Part shown: positions 55,608 to 64,000 of the stretch, piece by piece | Layout: the number at the start of each line of letters is the position of its first letter | Numbering within the stretch: the first letter of the stretch is position 1 | Source: Macrophomina tecta | Taxonomy: Eukaryota; Ascomycota; Dothideomycetes; Botryosphaeriales; Botryosphaeriaceae | Direction: 5' to 3' | Length of the DNA: 64,000 nt | Assembly (NCBI GenBank): GCA_024180945.1 | Contig: JAKSGN010000005.1 | Coordinates: forward strand, 2,976,001 to 3,040,000 | The notes under the pieces: model-generated | Database searches by the model: none | What the model saw: the letters and a program-made list of their open reading frames with translations, nothing else | Told to the model about the DNA's origin: nothing | Made by a program: the position numbers and the translations under genes

Positions 55608-58312
55608 AGGCAGATTTCTCGGTGTAGGATTATGTATATCTTCTCGTACCCTTTCCACTTTTGCGCTCGACTGCTTCTCTCTTCATACGTCATCTCTCCA
55701 TTGCAGGCATTCTCTTGAGGCCCAGGTTTCCCAGCGGCAAATGAAATGTTGGATGGGTTTCACTCTTCGCCGGCGCCCCTTTCTCCCTCTTCCCTTTGGG
55801 TCTAGGTTATTCGTGACTGGAGCGGCGCCTGCATAGACGGATCAGCATTGTATCGCATGTGTTTTCTCTTTCGCTTTGGGTGTATTTGCATGGCCAGTCG
55901 GACGTCTGGACCTCCTCTTGATGAAGCATATACCAGATCATCATTACCAAACGCCTCTTCCGTAACTTCTGTGTCTGACCGAAACTGATGAGTGATGTCC
56001 ATGGCATGCGCAGACCACCAGCTTCACCCACGTGTTGCACTAGGTGCTGCTCACTATCTTGCAGGACCCCGCTTTTATTCCCGGCGGCCTCGTCTCGATG
56101 TCTTGTTCGAGTCTGTGGGTTTCCTTGGCCCCTTTCCCCCTTCCACTACCGGTGCGAATCAGGGGAATACTGTTTGTAGGAGTGCTGTGGGTGTGGTCGT
56201 TGAGCCAGGTGGTTCAGCCAGTCTCAAACGGAAGGGCTGCACATCATACCCGTGTGGTGTCTGAGGCGCGTTTTCAGGGTAGTGCAGCAGCAAGCGCTAC
56301 GTATTTACTGTGACATCTGAGACCTGCGTCGCGCACAAGAAAGCGCCGCAACGCATATATGCTTCTCACAATTATGATTTGCCTTTACAAACAGCATCTC
56401 CAGCCTGCATGGGCTTGTTCATAATCCGCATCTGGTCTGCCCCAGCCGTGTGTAGAAGTATATTGCATGTCAGGGTGGCAGCGACGGATTATAATCCGCA
56501 GGCAACGGGGTACGAGTCGCGGTGTGGGTATGCCGCTGCCCAACTGGCGCGGTACCTGGCACTACTGCAGAGTGAGTGTGGCGACGCAGCTACAGTGAGC
56601 CAGCCCCCATTCTTCACCCGCCCACTCTTCCAAGTCCCCCATCTTTGGGATCAGAGTGGAACTGTGGCTATAAAGCCAGCGGTTCGCCTCGGCGCTTGCA
56701 GTGCTGAGAGAGTCTTTGAAGGATTTATCGCAGTCAATTAAAATCATTCTTGCTCTTACCGCTGACCACAGAGATTGATCGCACAGAGAAACTCGGGTGC
56801 TCTCGCGCTTCACGTGCACGTCATCCCGCTTCACGGGCTCCCGCTCACAGCGGCACAAACCGCCTCCCGCCGCTCCCGCGCCCCTTCGTCGCTCGCGCAT
56901 GATTGCAGCGCCCGATCGCCTTCTTTACGGCTGCGAAGAACGAGCAAATCCCGCAAAGGAAGAGATGGCTAGTTTCGCCAGCGGCTTGCGCGCTTTGCCC
57001 CGCATTCCCAGTTCCCGACGCAGGGTCCATTTCCGCGACGTTTGATCGGCTGGCTGCTGGCACCCGAGGGGATTGCTTCCACTGGAGCGTCGTAGGCGAA
57101 GAGCCGCATCTCGGACGGTGGTATGTGGCTGGTCTTCGAATACGCGCGGTTAGGCGACGCCCGGCTCTCGGAATGTCTTCTTCAGCCAAGCACGCGACTC
57201 CCGAGGCACGTTGGCGAGCCTGGAGCTTCCGGTCATCTCACTGCCGCATCTCACGTGGGAAGGGCAGGGATTGTCCTGATGGGCTGAGGAGAGCACGGCG
57301 GGGTCAGTCAGGAACGCAAGTCGGCGTAGCGGGGCAGCGGCGCGAGTGTTGAGACGGCGAGCGAGACGCATGGCGCAACACCCAATGGAGCCGGAGCGCT
57401 GGCAGAGTATCACGCCAGCTGAGACACGCGGCTCTGAGTTGTTTTCAAGGTAGGGATGGACAAGAGCTGCTGGATCTTTACTATGCTGTCCGCGCCCGAT
57501 CTCGGCGAGTGGTCTAGAATTTCCTTGGTTGGCTCTTCCCGAATTTTTTTTTTTTTTTTCCTATTTCCCCGGCCGTCGCTTCCGCCGTGAGTAATCTGTG
57601 TCCCGCGCTGGGTCGCTGTCGTCAGCATTCTCCGCGATTCTTCAGCGCCATTGTGATCTCACAGGCCGGGAAGCGCCGGGTGCGGTGGATGTGGGCGTGG
57701 ATTGGGCCTGAGGCCTAGGTAATGCATCAAGAGGCTAGTTAGGTCTCTTTGTCAGTCAACAATTTTGCCCCACTACCACACTTGATCCAAACGACACAAC
57801 CAGCCTTCCCTCCCCGCTAAGTCCTAAATCCATTAACCGCCGCCGCGCCCTTTTCTTAAAGCCCTCATCCACCTGTCCCTTACTACCTCTTTCTCCTGCC
57901 TTCGCAACCCTTCTGCCTGCACATCCTTCGTCCCCACCAACCCCGCCATTCCCTCTCCGCCAACTATCTTTTGGCCTTGCCACTCGCCGGCCACCTGTTC
58001 TCCTCCGGATCACCTAATCAGCCGCATGCAGGTAACCTGCTGATTACACGACTGCGCACGCGACATCAGCCCACCTGCCGCAATTCGCTGACAAGCCCGC
58101 GAACCTCCGAGTAGCGCAGAGCCGCAGATTCTTGAAGGGAAAAGAAAACCGCCGCCTTCTCTCAATCCACTCTCAACCTTCCGCAGCGGTACCAGGAGAA
58201 GCGCAGACAGGAAATTGTCAGCCAGCGCCCCGCAGTAGAGTGGCAGCCCGCTGGCCCGTGGTGCCCCCATCGCCGCCCTGCCGTCTGCCCGCGCAACCGC
58301 ACCGCGCCCCAG
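55608..58312. other. Intergenic, 2.7 kb
   Basis: No supported gene. It contains a T16 run at 57544-57559 and a C/T-rich stretch (57.8-58.0 kb) that suits the dioxygenase promoter. A 143-codon frame at 56310-56741 lacks motifs. Confidence 0.5.
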
Positions 58313-59901
58313 ATGCTGCCGCAAATCCCCCGCCCCGGTGACTTTGACGTGTCGCCGGAGCATGGCTTCCTTCCGGCCGAGCTGCCGCTCCAATTTCTGG
58401 ACGACTCGTACTATCGGCCATGGGAGAGCACCGTCGCTGGTCTGCAAGCCCTGATCCTAACCCGCCGCCTGCGCGGCGTCGTCGACGCCCTGCCTGTCCT
58501 GTCGACCGACTATCTGCGCAGCGAGCCCGAGTGGCGTCGCGCCTACTCAATTCTAGCTTTTATCGCCCACGCCTACATCTGGGGCGGCGACTCACCAGCT
58601 GATGTGAGTAAGAACCGCGGCATTTCTATGCATGTGCGGTTGTTGAGAAGGGTTCGCCGTTGCTGATGCTTGTAATACAGAGAGTGCCCCCGTCCATCTC
58701 AGTTCCCTTCCTCTCGACATGCCGCCACCTGGAATTACCGCCCGTGGCAACTTACGCGGGACTGGTGCTGTGGAACTGGCGCCCATTGGACCCCTCTGCA
58801 CCCATCGACAACCTGGAGAACATCTTCACGTTGAACACCGCCACCGGATCCCTGGACGAATCATGGTTCTACCTCGTCTCCGTGGCTATCGAGGCCCGTG
58901 CTGCACCCACTATCCCGTTGATGCTGAACGCCATTGAAGCTGCGCGATACGGTGACAATCACACCGTGACTGAATGCTTGCGCTCGTTTGCTGAGCGCCT
59001 GGACGAGCTTGGCACGCTTCTGCAGCGTATGTACGAGAACTGCGACCCGCATGTATTTTACCACCGCATCAGACCATATCTCGCCGGGTCCAAGAACATG
59101 GCAGACGCCGGGCTCCCCAACGGCGTCATTTTTGACGACGGCACGTCTGCGCCACAGCATTATGTTCAGTACTCCGGCGGCAGCAATGCTCAGTCTTCTA
59201 TCATCCAGTTCTTCGACATCGTTCTAGGTATCGAACACAGGCCTACGGGCTCGAAGCCGCAGGAGCCTCCCTCTGCGGAAGACCAACACGCATCTGCGCC
59301 TCCTGCTCCATCCCACAACTTCATCCAAGAGATGCGCACCTACATGCCCGGCCCGCACAAGCGCTTCCTCGAGGCCGTTACGGGCGTGGCAAACATCAGG
59401 CAGTTTGTGGCTGCTCGCCGCAGCGACCGCGCGCTCTGCACTGCTTTCGACGCCTGTCTCGCAATGTTGCGCGCTTTCCGCGACAAGCACATCCAGATGG
59501 TCAGCCGGTATATCATTGTCAAGAGCAGGGAGTCACGCTCCCAATCCCGCTCGCTTAGCCCCTCGCACAGTAACACTTCTCGCGTCAATCTCGCGTCGGC
59601 AAATAGGCGGCAAGCGACGGTTGGCTCTGTGGGCATGGAAGGAGCTGGCAAGAAGAAGGATCTACGCGGTACCGGAGGCACCGCGCTTATCCCGTTCCTG
59701 AAGCAGGCGAGAGATGAGACCGGGGAGCCCGCCATAGATGCATGGGCAAGGCGGCTGCTAAATAACGGCCCAGCGGATGCGGGGAGAGGAGGCGCGCAGC
59801 TGACGAAGGTGGGAGAGCATGCGAGCGGGGAGATGGAGATTGTAGGGTTGGCTGGCGTGTGGAGCGTGGATGATAGTGAGGGAGGTATCTGCCACTGGTA
59901 G
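58313..59901 (+). CDS. BNA2: Indoleamine 2,3-dioxygenase
   Basis: Two exons, 58313-58603 and 58681-59901 (77-bp intron, phase 0), give 503 residues. It opens tryptophan to N-formylkynurenine with a heme, the first step of kynurenine/NAD synthesis in the cytosol. IDO features are GFLPAELPL near the start, RAYSILAFIAHAYIWGGDSP, WFYLVSVAIEARAAP, the substrate/heme segment YSGGSNAQSSIIQFFD, MRTYMPGPHKRFLEAV, and the proximal heme ligand His367 in FRDKHIQMVSRYI. Residues from about 375 on form a Ser/Arg-rich linker (SRESRSQSRSLSPS) and a conserved-looking tail (GTGGTALIPFLKQARDET) common in fungal IDOs. Some fungi carry two or three paralogues, so it need not be the main NAD-pathway copy. Confidence 0.93.
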
Positions 59902-61840
59902 ACAGTCTTTCTTGGGTCTTGCAGACCAGTGACCGGTGGCTGCGAATGGTATGGGGTGTTTTCCTTTCTGAGTTTCATGATCCCCTTCTATTTTCCACGA
60001 TTATTCCCCCTCCCGAGACTTGGCATATGGGCGGAAGAGATCCTTTTGTCACGGCGTTTACTTTTTTTTTTTTTTTTTTTTTTACTGGATACTCCGCTCG
60101 TACATAGAGGTCGGGATCGAGACATCCCTGATGGAATGGATTATATCACGCTGCTCATTAGTCATGCCCACGTTATATGGGTAGTGTGGATACATACTGC
60201 GCCGCTTCGATGGGCACAATTACTAGTGGAACAAGCTTGCTATTCCCTCGTGCCACGAGATCTTTGCTGCAAGGCCCTGGTATGGGACTGACGTATGCGG
60301 TTTTGTTGGTTGCAGCTAGAGCCGATTTACTGGCTTGCAGCCCATGTACATATGTTGGAGTGTCCACCCATCGATTCAGCCTCGAGTGCCATTTGTAGCA
60401 GCCAAGCACTACGCGACTGCTCAGAAGGCACACTGCAAGCTTGGAGCATACTCTGCATCACTTCCCGGCTCTGAAAATCGCTGTAAACTAGACCCGTGGC
60501 GTATTTGAATCGTAAATATATGCCAGGAAAAGCCACGCAGTTCTACTTGATGACAAAGAAGAAAGACTGATGTCAGTGAAATGAAAGCATGATCTTGAGC
60601 AATAATGACTCAGGGATTAGCCATAGCCATATAAAGGTGCGAGAATGGGAACCAAGCTGGCGAGAAAGGGACGAGACGTGGCTGTTCAATCCAAGACTTC
60701 GGCTAAGCTCAAGCTCTACGCTGGCGGCAGCGATCAACGGCCTTCCGGGCGAAAGGGCAGCACATCAGCGGACAATCTCAACGACCAAACTCTCAGAGAT
60801 GAAGAAATGCATGCCGGCCAGGGGAGTATCGGTCTGGCTTGGCCAACTCGGAATGTGGAGGACCGGGCAGGGGGGTATCCAGGCTCTGACAAGTAAAATA
60901 ATTGTTGTAGCATTGTATTGGATAAAATGGCTAAATTGAGAGGTGCCTAACGATCACGCGGGCTGTCAAGCCGTGCGGTCAGAAGGCCAGCCAAGGCTGA
61001 TAGCAGCATTGCTGAAAGGATCCATCTGCAGTCCTTTGATGATGACACCCGCAAGGAGATTCAGAGGAGTCGCAGCAGTCGGCAATATACAAGAGATCGA
61101 GCCTAGCGCCGAAGAGATACGCATAAAGTGGTTGCCAGCGAAGCAGGGGCAAAGCGGGGCCCCGCTGGCAACCATAACCGACCCACACAACACCACCACC
61201 ACCGCGCAACATCCGCTGCTCTTCCGTCAATCAACACTCTCGCTTTCTGAAAACACTGCCACTACCGGTTTCTCGTTCGGCATGATACGTCTAGATGCCT
61301 CATCAGGCGCTCGGTTGCCGTTGCGAAACTTGCTGTCCGGAGAGTCATGAGCGCGCTGAAACCCCAGTCCGACGTCGTGGGTTCCATGCTCTCCTCAAAA
61401 ACCCCCAACTCGTCCACTAGGAGCTAAGTTTCTCCGTTTTGAAGCATCGCGGCATCCTGAGCCGCACTGCACCCAGTATCGCCAGTTTGCCTCGCACCGA
61501 ACATCATGCATGAGTCCATTATGCAGTCTTGCCTGGATAATATCCTGACGGGGGCTGCGCCGTTTCTCATTCCTACACTTGCGACAACTCGGCGCCGAGG
61601 CTGTAGAATTGCGCACGTCTTGCTGACTATAAAGATACAGCATGTTTTGGTAGCTCAGAGTTCTATCATCACCATCATCCATTGCTATCTCCCTTTCCGT
61701 TCTTTACTCTCAAGTCTTTCGTTCTGCTGCATCACTTCCGCAGGTCGGTCATTTACTTTCTGAGCTAGCCTCGGCATCGTAATCCATCTATTCGGTACTG
61801 CCTACTGTCTTCACAATATTATATCCCTCTATCTGCAACA
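59902..61840. other. Intergenic, 1.9 kb
   Basis: No supported gene; a poly-T run of 22 at 60062-60083. C/T-rich sequence just before 61841 is the promoter/leader of the secreted protein. Confidence 0.5.
60062..60083. repeat. Poly-T tract (22 T)
   Basis: Uninterrupted T run 160 bp after the dioxygenase stop codon. Confidence 0.85.
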
Positions 61841-63215
61841 ATGCTCTCTAAGACTCTGCTCGCCGCCTACCTTGCCGTTCTGGCCGAAGCTCGGTAAGTC
61901 TCCCCAGCGTGCAATACATGACTTCTCAGCAAGACCTTCAACTGACACCCCACAGCTTTGGCCAGGAGCAGGTCCCCATCCAAGCCATATCCGATGTCCA
62001 AGGCGGTGCTCCCGGCGCCGCCGCCACCATTGCTGGTGCCGCTGTCAGCGATCTCCTCGCCGGCGCCAACGCATGCGCAAAGGTAAGCCCACACCTCAAC
62101 CATCCATCAACATCTCCTCCCATCTAACAACAACGCAGCTCCAACGCGCTGATCAGATAATTGCCGAGCTCGGCACCGGTGCCGATGCCATGGCCGCCGC
62201 CGTCGGCATGGTCGCCGCCGAGAAGAACTTCAACCCCTTCGCGCAGGACACGCCGACCATCTGCTCCGACCCGACCCTGCCCACCACCGAGGCCCTGCGC
62301 GGCATCACGCCACTCATCGACCCGGCCGTTGGTGGAGCGGATGTCGCCAACGCCCTGTCTGCTCAGACGCAGACGACGCCGCTCGACGCCACAGGTCTGA
62401 GCGTTGCGGACTTGCTGTCCCAGAACGGCTTCTCCAACTTCACGACGCAGGATGCCGCTGGGAATGCGGGTGACGCGGCGGCGGCTGGTGATGCTGCTGC
62501 TGCTGCTCAGAACTCGGGCGCTGATGCTCAGAATGCTGGAAATGCGAACGCCAATGCCAACGCCAATGCCAACGCAAATGCTAACTCCAATGCTAACTCC
62601 AACGCCGGTGATGCTGGCAACGCGGCCGCTGCAGCCAGTAACAACAACTCAAGCGGTGCTGCTGCAAACTCTGGTAATGCCAACGGCAACTCCGGTTCTG
62701 CCAACTCGGGCAACGCCAACGCAGATTCTGGCAATGCAGACGCCAACGCAGCCTCAGGGGGCAGCACCGGCGCCGCCCAGACCTCCTCGATCGCCGGTCT
62801 CGACTTCGGCCTGTGCGTGCCGACGATCAAGTTCGAAGGCGGACTGGGCGGCCGGCCGGCCACCGAATTCACGTTCCAGGCCATTGACCCGCTGGTCTCC
62901 AAGGGCCAGCAGGAGGCGCTCAACCCGAACATCATCACCAACCGCGTGTGCGACCAGCTGACCAACGTGTGCGAGGCCAACGACGCCGCCAAGAGCGCGT
63001 GCCTGGACGCGAAGGCCCAGGTCGAGGCGCTGGGCACGCGCGATCAGAGCACCGCGGATGCGTTCAACAGCGCGCTGGGCTTCGATGGCGCGGCTGAGGC
63101 CGCCGTTCAGGGACAGAATAAGATGAGGAGGGGTCTGAGGATGAGGAGGCCGGTTGGCAACGGTGCTGTGCACAGGGAAGTCATGGATTGGGCGAAGGTG
63201 AGGATGGCAGCTTGA
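61841..63215 (+). CDS. Secreted Ala/Asn-rich repeat protein
   Basis: Three exons, 61841-61893, 61956-62082 and 62139-63215 (introns 62 and 56 bp), give 418 residues. A signal peptide is clear (MLSKTLLAAYLAVLAEA). The N-domain follows (ADQIIAELGTGADAMAAAVG), then a low-complexity segment at about 170-275 built of Asn-Ala, Gly-Asn and Ser-Ala units, including a run of (NA) repeats near 62550. The C-domain is ordered, with several Cys (GLCVPTIKFEGGLGGRPA, ITNRVCDQLTNVCEANDAAK). The pattern matches fungal extracellular or cell-wall proteins, often labelled circumsporozoite-like because of the Asn/Ala repeats only. Repeat length probably varies between strains. Function unknown. Confidence 0.8.
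62541..62606 (+). repeat. Asn-Ala coding microsatellite
   Basis: Hexanucleotide-like AAYGCN units encode alternating Asn-Ala, then Asn-Ser, inside the secreted protein gene; prone to length change by slippage. Confidence 0.75.
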
Positions 63216-64000
63216 TTTGCCTCTCATTCCTCTTTTGTCTTATCTTCTCCTTCGTCTAAGGCCGAGATGGGATGCGCTTGATCCACTTGTAGTGCAACTC
63301 GGTTGAACTAGGCTATAACCCCGTTTGAGCGCCGCCGGCGGTGGGGTATCATCTGAATTGTGTGTGTCTTCACTCTGGATTCGGTTGATGGAGAGTGGTG
63401 GAAATGCTGTCCAATGTGTATTTCTTTCTGGCCTTTTCTCCCACGTAGCGTTATTTTCTATTTGACGGCTTCAGAGATTTCTTCGAATTACGCCGAATTA
63501 TGATTATCAGGAAATTATTCTCGTTACGTCTCACTGCGGTTTTTTGCTTCACCCATTATCCATACTTTGTGGAACCCGAGATCTTCGAATCTCTCTGAAC
63601 GAGCAAGCCTTCTCGCAGTCAAGTATGATCTGTTGAGGCCACAATTTCAAGATCTCAAGATTTCGCGTCCCACGGCAAACGCTGCTATCGCCGGATATCA
63701 AAGGAGATGAGAAGAATCCTTGCATGAACGCAGCACCTGGCCCCTGCCCTTGCCACCACGTAGCCCTTGGCAGCCATTGCACAACCAGAGAGAAAAAGCC
63801 ATGAGAATAGGTAGGTCAAGCCGGATTGGAGTGCGGCGCTCGAGTTTTGGCTATGCAGGGCTGAAGCGCTTGAAGTATTGTTGCATCATGTTTGATATGC
63901 AAGAGTCGTGCCACGGATTGCTCGCGCGCGCTTACGGACGTACGTACGTGGCGCGCGTAGTTGTCGGCTGTGTACCTGGCACATGGGCGGCGGCTGAGAC
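63216..64000. other. 3' flank and edge of window
   Basis: No gene recognised. The last 100 bp include an alternating GC/CG-rich tract and a short ACGT reiteration (about 63935-63948). Confidence 0.5.

Noticed and set aside
1..64000. CRISPR array, rRNA or tRNA genes
   Set aside because: No regularly spaced direct repeats, and no cloverleaf with A/B boxes could be recognised by eye; tRNAscan would settle the latter.

Overview
The window is nuclear DNA of a filamentous ascomycete (Pezizomycotina, most likely a Dothideomycete). The evidence is short GT-AG introns of about 47-185 bp, widely spaced single genes on both strands, pyrimidine-rich stretches before start codons, and fungal families: a Pth11-like seven-helix membrane protein, a group III G-alpha subunit, a C2H2 regulator, a Zn2Cys6 regulator, a YAP-binding/ALF4 protein and a Cdc13/NimE-type cyclin. 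No operon, CRISPR array, rRNA or tRNA was found. I place 22 protein-coding genes plus one weak candidate. Exon limits were set by eye from splice signals, frame continuity and family motifs.

Layout, left third (1-23 kb): flavin amine oxidase (+), nuclear degenerate-RRM protein (+), fungal rhodopsin-like membrane protein (+), C2H2 zinc-finger protein (-), MDR oxidoreductase (-), fungal protein kinase (-), type II haloacid dehalogenase (-), YAP-binding/ALF4 protein (-), and LSm3 (+) divergent from it. Three of these reading frames are damaged or need an unusual event. The dehalogenase has an in-frame TGA where the family has Trp. The C2H2 gene needs a 2-nt frame change to reach its conserved C-terminus. 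The kinase stops just before its last conserved helices, which lie in another frame directly downstream.

Middle third (23-46 kb): B-type cyclin (-) with a proposed 12-nt first coding exon, facing a Zn2Cys6 regulator (+) across a 3.4-kb GC-rich gap. Then come a transglutaminase-like protein (+), a small membrane-associated hypothetical (-), a DsbA-like thioredoxin-fold protein (-), an NAD(P)-dependent reductase (+), an F-box-like protein (+) and a Pgc1-type phosphodiesterase (-).

Right third (46-64 kb): a coiled-coil protein (-), G-alpha (+), mitoribosomal mS38 (+), indoleamine 2,3-dioxygenase (+) and a secreted Ala/Asn-rich protein (+). Most of these are housekeeping or signalling genes. They do not form a metabolic cluster, and I saw no multi-gene accessory system. 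The clearest candidates for novelty are the three interrupted frames, two GC-AG introns, a foldback (MITE-like) element near 12 kb, and a dyad upstream of the reductase.
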